Below, in pieces: positions 17,109 through 25,001 of a stretch of DNA of 64,000 bases. This DNA is from an uncultured Rubripirellula sp. (GTDB lineage: Bacteria; Planctomycetota; Planctomycetia; Pirellulales; Pirellulaceae). The stretch's first letter is position 1, and the number at the start of each line of letters is the position of its first letter. A program made the translations under genes and the position numbers. The notes beneath the pieces are model-generated. The model was given only the letters and a program-made list of their open reading frames with translations. It was not told the origin of the DNA and did no database searches. The stretch spans positions 1 to 64,000 of the forward strand of contig CALIBL010000006.1 in assembly GCA_938045805.1 (NCBI GenBank). The letters are read 5' to 3'.

Positions 17109-18161
17109 TTAGGCTAGGGGTTGGTCTCGGCTGCCACAATGCAGTGCCCCCAATCCCCACACCATGTCACGGCAATCGATCATCTCGACTTTGAGTCCAG
17201 TCAAGTCACCTAAGATTCCAGAAGCCGTATCATCTGCTGGGTTCCCAAACGATGGAACGAGCAGTCGCTCCGGCCCAAGCCTCAAAAAATTGCAATAGCT
17301 CTCAGGAACCCTTGTTCCATCAATAAAACGTGCAGGCGGAATCGGCAATCGATGAACTTCAACCCCCGGAGAGGTTTGCCCACTCCACTCGATAAGGATC
17401 CGAAAGTTCTCTTCGAGCCCGAGGAAATTTTCATCCCCATGATCGTCACTTACCGCGACAACGATGTTATGAGCATCAACAAAACGAGCAAGTTGATCGA
17501 TATGCCCATCAGTATCGTCCCCTCGGAGTCCCCCGCCATCGACCCAACAGATTTCCTTGACGCCCAGACGACAAGCTAACTCCTCAACAATCTGCTCGCG
17601 TGTCCATGCAGGATTCCGAGTCGGAGTCACCAAGCACTCGCTGGTGGTAAGCAAACGTCCTTGGCCATCGAATTCCATGGCACCACCTTCAAGGCACAAA
17701 CTGCTACGCTCCGAAGGCAAGTCTAGATGTTGGCAAATTTGTTGTGCTACGCGATCATCAGCATCCCACGGCGGATACTTGCCACCCCATGCGTTGTAAG
17801 TCCAGTCAATCCCAAGTGAACTATTGGTCGCTTCGTCCACCACAAAGGTCGGACCGTAATCACGGATCCAACAATCATTGGTTTCAATCGCAATGACATT
17901 TGTGTTTGACCTCCCGGCGATGTGCTTTTCACATTCTCGGATTTGTCCTGGCCCAGCAAGCAGATTAACAATGGTCGTCTCGCGTAAAAGATCGATCCAA
18001 CGCAAAAAGAAATCAGGAATCCTGTCGAAGTGACCCGGCCAAGTCTCCCTTTGATGTGGCCACGACAACCAAACGGCTACCTGATCCTCCCACTCCGCTG
18101 GTACGCGTCTCGTCATTTCAAAAGCCCGATCTTTCAGGGTTTCCGATGGGAGAATAGCCAT
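17109..18161 (-). CDS. aguA: Agmatine deiminase family enzyme
   Basis: Up to 350 residues. The family hydrolyses agmatine to N-carbamoylputrescine or acts on related guanidines. Visible motifs are VWLSWPHQRETWPG near the start, NDCWIRDYGPTFVV (substrate-binding Asp/Arg), CLEGGAMEFDGQGRLLTT, GDDTDGHIDQLARFVD (catalytic Glu/His region) and the nucleophile Cys in GALHCGSRDQP near residue 342, equivalent to GGGNIHCITQQ in classic AguA. The track start overlaps the upstream esterase by 28 bases. A second ATG at 18116 (MTRRVPAEW) lies just after that gene's stop and is an equally good start; neither has a clear Shine-Dalgarno. The overlap implies cotranscription with the esterase. No carbamoylputrescine hydrolase gene is nearby. 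Confidence 0.85.
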   Translation of the reverse strand: MAILPSETLKDRAFEMTRRVPAEWEDQVAVWLSWPHQRETWPGHFDRIPDFFLRWIDLLRETTIVNLLAGPGQIRECEKHIAGRSNTNVIAIETNDCWIRDYGPTFVVDEATNSSLGIDWTYNAWGGKYPPWDADDRVAQQICQHLDLPSERSSLCLEGGAMEFDGQGRLLTTSECLVTPTRNPAWTREQIVEELACRLGVKEICWVDGGGLRGDDTDGHIDQLARFVDAHNIVVAVSDDHGDENFLGLEENFRILIEWSGQTSPGVEVHRLPIPPARFIDGTRVPESYCNFLRLGPERLLVPSFGNPADDTASGILGDLTGLKVEMIDCRDMVWGLGALHCGSRDQPLA

Positions 18162-19159
18162 TCATAAACATCATCTCTGGCGAAGGTTTGCGTCCAACTG
18201 TTGTGGCCGACGCCGGGGTACTCGCTGTATCGGAGCTCAGGCCAGTGGCCCGCTTCACCAAGAGCTTGAATCATCTCTCGACCGCGGATGACGGGCACTA
18301 CCGAATCAGCTTGGCCATGGAATGCCCAAATTGGGATCCCAGCGTAACGCTCAGCCCAAGTCGGATCCCCGCCACCACACACCTCGAGCATCGCTGCAAA
18401 TTTCTCCGGTCTTGTCGCAGCTGCATACCACGAACCCATTCCGCCCATCGACAACCCCGTCACGTAGACACGCTTGGGATCAACGGGCAGGGTGGTGACG
18501 AGTTCATCAATCAATCGTAGCGTCAAAGTCATGGCACCCGATGGCTCGGGAGGAAATTCACCTCTCCCGCTCTGAAGGTTCCAATCGGATTCAACCCAAC
18601 GCTCATCGGCCGGACACTGCGGAAACACCACGAAAGCCGGATGTTTTTCACGACGCGACGCTTTCGCAAATTCCTCTGCACCGTGAACCAACTGCTTCTC
18701 GTTGTCATCGCCGCGTTCACCCGCTCCGTGCAAAAAAAGCACCAACGGATAAAGTTGACCGTCCTTTCGACTTAGGTCATCTCCTGTTGCCGAGTTAGGA
18801 AAACCGTCTGGAACCAGCAGGCGGTAAGGTAGTGTCTTCCCTTCGGCTTGGCGAAACTGCTTGGCGGCAAAGAGATTTCGCCAATCTTCTTTATCGCTTT
18901 TTGCAGTTTTAGGTGAGGCATCAAGGGCAACAGAATCTTTCACCGTGTCACCCTGCGAAGTGGATGGAATTTCTTCAGCATTGCAGCACGCAATGGCCAT
19001 CGCACCGAATGCAAAGCTTTTCAAAAGGCGATACAGGCAAGAATCAAACAGTCTGAAGTGAAAAGTCGACAATCGTGTAATCACGTCAAACGTCCCCTCG
19101 AAACCAAGATGCGAATTCACATTGAACATGATGCGGACATTTGGTGGATTCATGAGCAA
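18134..19159 (-). CDS. Exported alpha/beta hydrolase (phospholipase/carboxylesterase type)
   Basis: Up to 341 residues; the true start is uncertain. The first 45 codons of the track ORF look non-native, and a TTG start giving (M)KSFAFGAMAIACCNAEE would form a short signal peptide. The catalytic domain (about 105-335) shows the oxyanion strand LVLFLHGAGERGDDN, the nucleophile elbow YVTGLSMGGMGS, an acid strand IWAFHGQADSVVP and the catalytic His in YPGVGHNSW. This is the PHB-depolymerase/esterase-like group often annotated as prolyl-oligopeptidase-family or phospholipase. It probably cleaves an ester bond outside the cytoplasm. It overlaps the start of the agmatine deiminase gene and so is likely first in a two-gene operon. 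Confidence 0.8.
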   Translation of the reverse strand: MLMNPPNVRIMFNVNSHLGFEGTFDVITRLSTFHFRLFDSCLYRLLKSFAFGAMAIACCNAEEIPSTSQGDTVKDSVALDASPKTAKSDKEDWRNLFAAKQFRQAEGKTLPYRLLVPDGFPNSATGDDLSRKDGQLYPLVLFLHGAGERGDDNEKQLVHGAEEFAKASRREKHPAFVVFPQCPADERWVESDWNLQSGRGEFPPEPSGAMTLTLRLIDELVTTLPVDPKRVYVTGLSMGGMGSWYAAATRPEKFAAMLEVCGGGDPTWAERYAGIPIWAFHGQADSVVPVIRGREMIQALGEAGHWPELRYSEYPGVGHNSWTQTFARDDVYEWLFSHRKP

Positions 19160-19549
19160 TAGAGCCTATCGCGTTGCATGGCACGAGCGAAAGAGATTCT
19201 TGTCACCCCACCTTGAGCGCAAGCTCTAGACACGTTGCTTCCGACTCGCTCCGATCAACTACGACGCATTATAGCGTTCGCCTCGTCTTACCTGACCACA
19301 GCGGTTAATCCTTTTACAAAACACCAACCGCGCCGACGATGCATTCTTTCTAACGTGTTCATCAATGAACCTTACAAACAACGGAGATCCACCGCCGGAT
19401 ACCATGAACGACGCAATCGTGTTGATCGCTCGCCCCAATCAGTCTGGGCAACAGATTCTAGATCGGAGGACGCAATCCGCTTTGATCGAAGTGTTTTGGA
19501 AACCGAAACGCGGCCCGTTGGTGGCAGCCAGTTCATCACTGAGCAGAGG
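19160..19549. other. Intergenic region upstream of the esterase
   Basis: About 390 bases. Plus-strand ORFs of 72-120 codons here overlap each other in different frames and show no family features. It must include the esterase promoter and the 3' end of the Lys-rich protein's transcript. No clear hairpin with a T-run was seen. Confidence 0.45.
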
Positions 19550-19849
19550 TTATTCAGGCTTGATCTCTTCTTTAACCTTCTGAACGAAGTGCGGTGATTT
19601 GCCGCCTTTGCTGAGTTCAGTGGCTCGCTTTTCCGCTTCGTCTTTCTGGTCGAACTCAAACACAGCGACTCGCTTGAGATTCTGGCTGAATACACCCCAG
19701 TACAGCTTCATGCGTACTTCGGCCGCAGCCTTCTTGGTCTTGCGCTTGGTCGCTTTTTTCTTAGCGGCTTTCTTCTTCGTAGCGACTTGCTTTTCTGCGG
19801 CTTCTGCTTCTTCTGCTTTTGCCTTTCGGCTGACGACCTTCCGGGCCAT
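19550..19849 (-). CDS. Small basic protein with histone-H1-like Lys/Ala tail
   Basis: 99 residues. The N-terminal half is Lys/Ala/Arg-rich (ATKKKAAKKKATKRKTKKAA), like the tails of histone H1 and of bacterial H1-like proteins. The C-terminal half is a compact predicted alpha/beta domain (MKLYWGVFSQNLKRVAVFEFDQ, then KDEAEKRATELSKGGKSPHFVQKVKEEI). The tail would bind DNA or RNA non-specifically; the folded part may be the specific module. There is no export signal. It is a monocistronic minus-strand gene with long untranslated flanks on both sides. Function is inferred only: a nucleoid-associated or ribosome-associated protein. Confidence 0.72.
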   Translation of the reverse strand: MARKVVSRKAKAEEAEAAEKQVATKKKAAKKKATKRKTKKAAAEVRMKLYWGVFSQNLKRVAVFEFDQKDEAEKRATELSKGGKSPHFVQKVKEEIKPE

Positions 19850-20413
19850 AGGAGCAAGAGGGGGTTATGAGGGAGACTGATTCAGGCTGGATTTCCGGAC
19901 AGCACGAGCTGCCCAACCGATCCCGATCGTGATCCGGTATTTTAACGTTCTGAGTGTTAGTTCGTTAGGGGTAAACGCGGAGAAGCTGTTCCCAAGCAAT
20001 CCAGGGTGCAACAGGGGCGTCGTGCGTTGAAAATCGCAACCAATCAGAACCAGGGCGACACCGGTTAGCCGAAAAAAAAAGAAGGGCCCGTGATTGAGGG
20101 GTCGACAGGGCACCGATAACCCGAGGGACCCGTTAAATAGTCATAAATGCCCTTATTGTGAGCTCAGGGCGTTTTCCTACGCCCAAGGCCACTTCCCCAG
20201 CCACTTTTCACAGAAGTGAGTCATCAAAAAAGAACGATAAAATCAACTTTCGATGCTGACTCCCCGTAAAGAATCGCTATCCGGAATTCGGTTTCTCGCG
20301 TATGATTCAACAGCACAGGGCAGTCGGGCTCGATCAATTGTTGAACAACTGGATTGATGTTGCCCAGATCGAGTGGATCACCGATTGCACGAATCAATGG
20401 ATGGAGAAAGATT
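19850..20413. other. Long intergenic region upstream of hpf
   Basis: About 560 bases between the divergent Lys-rich protein gene and hpf. It holds a small hairpin at 20167-20184 (GGGCGT-tttcct-ACGCCC), a nine-base A run near 20070, and AT-rich stretches just before hpf. The 66-82-codon ORFs are not convincing. A long leader or a small RNA is possible but not demonstrated. Confidence 0.4.
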
Positions 20414-20755
20414 ATGCAAGTCAACGTTTCGGCACGGCACGGGCATCTGCAACCCGGAGATCAGGAACTTATCGTCGAGAAGACTGAGAAACTTCGACGC
20501 CTTTTCGATCGCATCACGGCAATCGAGGTCACCGTGGACCTTCAGCAGCAGGACAACCCGTCCGTCGAAATCCAAGTTTCTGCCGAGCACGCTGATGAAC
20601 TCGTCGCCACGAGCGAATCGAGCACCGTTATCTCAGCTCTCGACTTGGTGATTCCCAAAGTTGAACAGCAACTTCGGCGGCTGAAGGAAAAGAAAACTGG
20701 CCATCGTGCAACGGGACATAAGCATATCGATCCGGCTGAAAACGAATTGAATTGA
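20414..20755 (+). CDS. hpf: Ribosome hibernation promoting factor (HPF/RaiA family)
   Basis: 113 residues from the ATG at 20414, which has GGAG nine bases upstream; the ORF track begins 20 codons too early. The sequence MQVNVSARHGHLQPGDQELIVEKTEKL and the later VEIQVSAEHADELVATSES show the beta-alpha-beta-beta-beta-alpha fold of the short HPF/YfiA family, ending in a basic helix (VEQQLRRLKEKKTGHR). It binds the decoding centre of idle 30S subunits and drives ribosome inactivation in starvation. It is the short form, without the C-terminal dimerisation domain of long HPF. It is followed by ptsN and ptsH, the order seen in the rpoN-hpf-ptsN clusters of proteobacteria. Confidence 0.88.
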   Translation: MQVNVSARHGHLQPGDQELIVEKTEKLRRLFDRITAIEVTVDLQQQDNPSVEIQVSAEHADELVATSESSTVISALDLVIPKVEQQLRRLKEKKTGHRATGHKHIDPAENELN

Positions 20756-21071
20756 CTCGTTCTCAGAATCATAAACCCCAACAAAGATCATCCACCGCTT
20801 CAACTCACTGAGGCAAATCTGAGTTGGTATAGAAAGACACAAAAGCTCGTGTATTCGGGCAAAACTTACAATTTATTAGCAGGTCTAGCAAAACAAGCTT
20901 TCCCAACCAACCGGCACCGAATCGGTTTGAATTCTGACCAAAATGGAGGCAACTTTTTGCCCCGCTGAGAGACAAATTCCAACCAAGTCGGCCAATACCC
21001 TTGGCTCAAGATCGCCTATTTTGCAACTTGCAGAAACACATACGACGATTCCCACAAGGAATATCACTGCA
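20756..21071. other. hpf-ptsN intergenic region
   Basis: About 315 bases. The longer ORF extending into ptsN from 20943 gives 43 residues that do not belong to the EIIA family. AAGGA at 21056-21060 is the likely ribosome binding site for ptsN. No terminator hairpin was recognised, so hpf and ptsN may be on one transcript or ptsN may have its own promoter here. Confidence 0.4.
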
Positions 21072-21548
21072 ATGAAATTTTCCGACTTCATCAACTCGGA
21101 CGCAATTTGCGCTGAACTCAAAGCACAGACAAAGCAAGAGGTCATCGAAGAACTGGTTCAGTCCCTGCTCGATGCTGGACAGATCCAAGCTGATCAACGC
21201 GACGATATCGTCAGTTCCATCATGAAACGCGAGGAACTAGGCAGTACCGGAATTGGCCGAGGCGTTGCTGTACCGCATACCAAGCACCCGAGTGTCGAAA
21301 ATCTTGTGGGCACAGTAGGTGTGAGCGAAACTGGAGTTGACTTCGATTCACTCGACGGTGAACGCGTTCAGTTGTTCTTCCTGCTGATCAGCCCCCCCGA
21401 GAGACCGGGTGACCACCTCAGAGCTCTGGAAAACATCTCTCGGCAACTGCGAGACGAAACCTTTTGCAGATTCCTCAAGCAGAGTCGATCCAGTGCAGAC
21501 ATCCAGCAACTTCTTCAGGAAGCTGATGACAGTCAGTTCGTATCTTGA
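21072..21548 (+). CDS. ptsN: PTS EIIA component, nitrogen-regulatory type
   Basis: 158 residues from the ATG at 21072, where family similarity begins (MKFSDFINSD). This is the mannitol/fructose-type EIIA fold. The phosphorylated His is in GIGRGVAVPHTKHP (about residue 69). QLFFLLISPPERPGDHLRALENISRQL matches EIIA-Ntr proteins. It receives phosphate from HPr but, with no EIIB/EIIC gene in the window, most likely acts as a regulator instead of feeding a sugar transporter. It ends in TGA immediately followed by the ptsH ATG, so the two are translationally coupled. Confidence 0.9.
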   Translation: MKFSDFINSDAICAELKAQTKQEVIEELVQSLLDAGQIQADQRDDIVSSIMKREELGSTGIGRGVAVPHTKHPSVENLVGTVGVSETGVDFDSLDGERVQLFFLLISPPERPGDHLRALENISRQLRDETFCRFLKQSRSSADIQQLLQEADDSQFVS

Positions 21549-21845
21549 ATGAGTACCGAATCGATCACCACAACCGTGACCGTACTTAACCCCCAAGGAC
21601 TCCACGCCCGACCCGCTGATCTGATTGTCAGACTTGCCAATCAATTTCAGTCGCAGGTCGAAATTGGGAAAGCGGGGGAATGGGTGGATGCCAAGAGCAT
21701 TCTATCGTTGCTGACCCTTGGGGCCGCGCAGGGCACCGAACTAGGACTTCAAGTAACGGGACCCGACGCCAGTGACGCGGTTGCGGCAATGAAAACCCTT
21801 TTTGCCGAGGGTTTCAATGAATTAGGCGAGCCGGTCGACGCGTGA
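21549..21845 (+). CDS. ptsH: Phosphocarrier protein HPr
   Basis: 98 residues. The phosphorylated His is in NPQGLHARPA (His19), and the regulatory-Ser region reads WVDAKSILSLLTLGA (Ser50, equivalent to Ser46). The C-terminus follows the family pattern (DAVAAMKTLFAEGF). It carries phosphate from enzyme I to EIIA. The retained Ser with flanking KSIL suggests it could also be a target of an HPr kinase, though none is in the window. The start ATG directly abuts the ptsN stop. Confidence 0.93.
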   Translation: MSTESITTTVTVLNPQGLHARPADLIVRLANQFQSQVEIGKAGEWVDAKSILSLLTLGAAQGTELGLQVTGPDASDAVAAMKTLFAEGFNELGEPVDA

Positions 21846-22238
21846 TGCATTGCTACCGGCGATCCTGTAGAATTTGCGGAAGGCCATGCTAGTGGCACCA
21901 ACGGGGGGTAATTGTCAGCTCGACGTCGAGGCGTAACTGACAAAGCAATCCCGTGCAGTCCGATACGCGAGTATCGAAAGAAACAACACAATATGGGAAT
22001 CGAATCAATCCTTTAGCGCCAAAATGCGTGGCCAAGAATCCAGATGATTCTCGGTGAAATTGAAAAGGTTCTCTCCAACAAAACAACTTATCAGCTCACT
22101 CATCGATTCCCGGGGACATCAGAGATGTCTCTCGGAAGCTTTTTCGGTTAGAGATAGCCGCAATGCTTCTGCAACGATGGTCGGATCCTTCATTGTATCC
22201 CTCCCGCATGCCGGAGCGATTCGATGCGTTAGCAACGC
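21846..22238. other. ptsH-ptsI intergenic region with two palindromes
   Basis: About 390 bases without a supported gene. Two perfect palindromes lie 30 bases apart: CTCGACGTCGAG at 21919-21930, framed by GTCAG and CTGAC, and CGATAC-GCGA-GTATCG at 21961-21976. In most bacteria ptsH and ptsI nearly touch, so this spacer may hold a promoter and control sites for ptsI. A 62-codon ORF overlapping the ptsI start has no family features. Confidence 0.45.
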
Positions 22239-23990
22239 ATGATGATGCTTGAACTTCAAGGTATCCCCGTATCGCCCGGAATCGCCATCGGACCAGCGCT
22301 CGTGCTGGATCTGGAAGGGTATCGTATTCCAAAGAAAATCATTTCAGCCGATGCGGTGGATGAGGAATTCTCGCGTCTTCGGAAAGCGGTCCTTAGCGTT
22401 GCGCAGCAACTCGAGACACAGCGAAAGGCAACGTCAGAAGTTGCCGGTGAGACAACTGCTGATATCTTCGCAGCACAACTCCAAATGCTGCATGATCCCC
22501 GGTTACAAGCCGAGCTTGGGCGACGCGTCAGACAGGAGCACCAATCAGCAGACTACGCAGTGAACCGCGTATTACGGCATTACTCGGACTCTCTACGCCG
22601 CTTGGACAACCCTATTTTGGCCGATCGTGCTGATGATGTCACGGATATCGAGAAACAGTTGTTGTTCGAACTGGGGGCGGTGAATGAACAACCACTGTCC
22701 GATATCAACGAACCCGTGATTCTGCTTTCGCGAACACTCACCCCATCGGAGACCGCAAATCTCGATCGTCGATTTGTGCGGGCGTTTTGCACTGAGATTG
22801 GCGGATCTGGAGGGCACACGGCGATTGTCGCAAAGGGGCTGGAACTGCCAGCGGTGGTTGGTATCGGACCGTTTCTCGACTCGGTTCCGCCAAATTGTCG
22901 TGTGATCGTGGACGGCGATCGAGGGGTTGTGGTTCTCGATCCGGACGATGCAACACTCGATCACTATCGACGTCGAATCAAGGATCGAGAGTCCCTCAGC
23001 CAGAGACTCTCAGAATTGCGTGATCTGCCAGCGGAAACAGCAGACGGGCATCAAGTACGCCTCAGCGCCAACATCGAATTCCCCCATGAGACCACCGCAT
23101 GTATTGAACGTGGCGCGGATGGAATCGGACTCTACCGTACTGAATTTCTCTACCTTTCAAGCTCTGACGAGCCCAGCGAAGAGGATCACTTCGAAGCCTA
23201 CAGGCAAGTGGTTCGCGAGATGAACGGCAGGCCCGTCGTGATCCGCACACTCGATCTAGGTGCGGATAAAATGGGCCGACGTCCGTTGGCAGAAAGGGAA
23301 CACAACCCGTTCCTCGGTTTACGCAGCATCCGGCTCTCTCTCAGAAACCTTGATCTTTTCCGTCCACAATTACGGGCCATCCTTCGCGCCGCGGTTGATG
23401 GTGATATTCGAGTCATGTTCCCGCTGATTACCACCATTGCCGAGCTTCGTCAGGCGAGAATGCTGCTCAAGGTGGTTGGGGAAGACCTCAAGGACGAGGG
23501 GATTCCCTACCGTGCTGATATTCCGGTAGGAATGATGGTCGAAGTTCCGGCGGCAGTCGTCATGCTTGAGCACTTTGTCAAAGAAGTCGATTTCCTAAGC
23601 ATCGGAACCAATGACCTCGCCCAGTACACCCTCGCGGTCGACCGGAGCAATGAGTACGTTTCGGATCTCTATCAATCCAGCGATCCAGCGGTCCTCCGTT
23701 TGATTCAGCGATGCGTCGCGGTTGCCGATGCCAATCAAATCCCTCTTTCGGTTTGCGGCGAAATGAGTAGCAATCCGGGTCGCGCCCTACTGCTCCTTGG
23801 CCTTGGCGTGCGACATTTGAGCGTCCCGCCGGCAGCACTCACGCGAGTCAAGAAAGCAATTCGCAGCGTGACTACCGAACAGTGTGAGCAAATTGCAATC
23901 CGCGCCATGAATCTGGAAGCCGCTCGTGATGTCGATATGTACCTACTCGATCGTCTTTCCAAGTACGTTCCAGAATTGATTGTCTCCTGA
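22239..23990 (+). CDS. ptsI: PTS enzyme I (phosphoenolpyruvate-protein phosphotransferase)
   Basis: 583 residues, the full family length. It transfers phosphate from phosphoenolpyruvate to HPr. The N-terminal HPr-binding and phospho-His domain contains GGSGGHTAIVAKGLELPAVVG with the active His at about 193; the usual GGxTSH is here GGSGGH. The PEP-binding barrel contains GIGLYRTEFLYL, RTLDLGADK, NPFLGLRSIRLSL, GMMVEVPAAVV, SIGTNDLAQYTLAVDR and the catalytic Cys in VCGEMSSNPG. The start is in a run of three ATGs; I used the first. With ptsH and ptsN upstream it completes a phosphorelay, and no sugar EIIC is visible. Confidence 0.93.
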   Translation: MMMLELQGIPVSPGIAIGPALVLDLEGYRIPKKIISADAVDEEFSRLRKAVLSVAQQLETQRKATSEVAGETTADIFAAQLQMLHDPRLQAELGRRVRQEHQSADYAVNRVLRHYSDSLRRLDNPILADRADDVTDIEKQLLFELGAVNEQPLSDINEPVILLSRTLTPSETANLDRRFVRAFCTEIGGSGGHTAIVAKGLELPAVVGIGPFLDSVPPNCRVIVDGDRGVVVLDPDDATLDHYRRRIKDRESLSQRLSELRDLPAETADGHQVRLSANIEFPHETTACIERGADGIGLYRTEFLYLSSSDEPSEEDHFEAYRQVVREMNGRPVVIRTLDLGADKMGRRPLAEREHNPFLGLRSIRLSLRNLDLFRPQLRAILRAAVDGDIRVMFPLITTIAELRQARMLLKVVGEDLKDEGIPYRADIPVGMMVEVPAAVVMLEHFVKEVDFLSIGTNDLAQYTLAVDRSNEYVSDLYQSSDPAVLRLIQRCVAVADANQIPLSVCGEMSSNPGRALLLLGLGVRHLSVPPAALTRVKKAIRSVTTEQCEQIAIRAMNLEAARDVDMYLLDRLSKYVPELIVS

Positions 23991-24022
23991 CCCAACCTCC
24001 TTTTTTAAGCACAGCAACGCAA

Positions 24023-24829
24023 GTGACCTCGCCAATCGACAATCGTTCAGACCATGAGCAATCGGAAGATGCTAGTTTGCCGATGGGGAACGTCCAATCA
24101 GAGTCGGCTGCTGCGGATTCCGAAACCGTTGAACCACTACGAATTCGGTATCGAATCCGATTTTCTAAGACAGGCCTGCTGCGTTGGATTAGTCATCGAG
24201 ACCTAGCAAGGCTCTGGGAGAGACTCTTACGCCGAGCAAATTTCAAACTCTCCATGACCCAAGGGTTTCATCCCAAACCAAGGATTGGCTTCCCCTCAGC
24301 ACTCGCCTTGGGTGTTGATGGCCTCGAGGAGGTTGTCGAGTTGGAATTTGCAGAAGACCTAGCGCCCCAAAATGTACTGCAGCGTCTTCAGGAAGATCGG
24401 CAACCAGGTTTGTCGATCACAAGTGTCTCGAAGGTTCCCGAGGGTTTTAAGAAACCTCAACTTGAGAAAAGCGACTATCAAATCACGCTGCCCGAAAATG
24501 CTGATCCGGTTGCGACGCAGCGTGCTGTCGAGAAGTTGCTTGGTCAACCAACCGTTTCGGTAGCCAGAAAAAAGAAAACGCTCACCGTCGAAACCGCAAA
24601 ACAGATTCTTTCCCTGCAGGTGAACCACGACCACCTCAGCCTCACACTCGCAGCAAGTGAGGCGGCAACGCTACGCCCCCAAGATGTTCTGGACCTGATG
24701 GACTGTGGGGACTGGATTGAAAACGGATCATTAATCACTCGCAATCGCGTCTATCTGCGACAAGACGTGACCGGCGAAGAAAGCGACATGATTGCCTTGG
24801 CAACTGAAACTCCGACAACGCACCCATAA
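24023..24829 (+). CDS. DUF2344 (TIGR03936) protein, radical-SAM-associated
   Basis: 268 residues from a GTG. The conserved part begins at about residue 42: RIRYRIRFSKTGLLRWISHRDLARLWERLLRRA, then MTQGFHPKPRIGFPSALALGVDGLEEVVELEF, the signature of the DUF2344/TIGR03936 family. Elsewhere this family is found fused to or beside a radical SAM protein (TIGR03960) and next to RNase E/G, as here; the radical SAM partner is not in the window. The first 40 residues are acidic and probably disordered, so an internal start cannot be excluded. The role is unknown; the linkage to rng and basic RNA-binding-like features suggest RNA or ribosome work. Confidence 0.85.
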   Translation: MTSPIDNRSDHEQSEDASLPMGNVQSESAAADSETVEPLRIRYRIRFSKTGLLRWISHRDLARLWERLLRRANFKLSMTQGFHPKPRIGFPSALALGVDGLEEVVELEFAEDLAPQNVLQRLQEDRQPGLSITSVSKVPEGFKKPQLEKSDYQITLPENADPVATQRAVEKLLGQPTVSVARKKKTLTVETAKQILSLQVNHDHLSLTLAASEAATLRPQDVLDLMDCGDWIENGSLITRNRVYLRQDVTGEESDMIALATETPTTHP

Positions 24830-25001
24830 CCGAACAAATACAGCGAGAGCACTCAATGACAGCATTCCTACATGATGCATGCAGGAGTCATTCGATACGA
24901 CCTCGCCAAATACAAACCATATCACCGCTGGCGTCCACACTTAGGCTTCTCGTAATTGCCAAGTGCTTAGCCAGCCTTACAAACCCGTGAGGGAATCGAC
25001 C

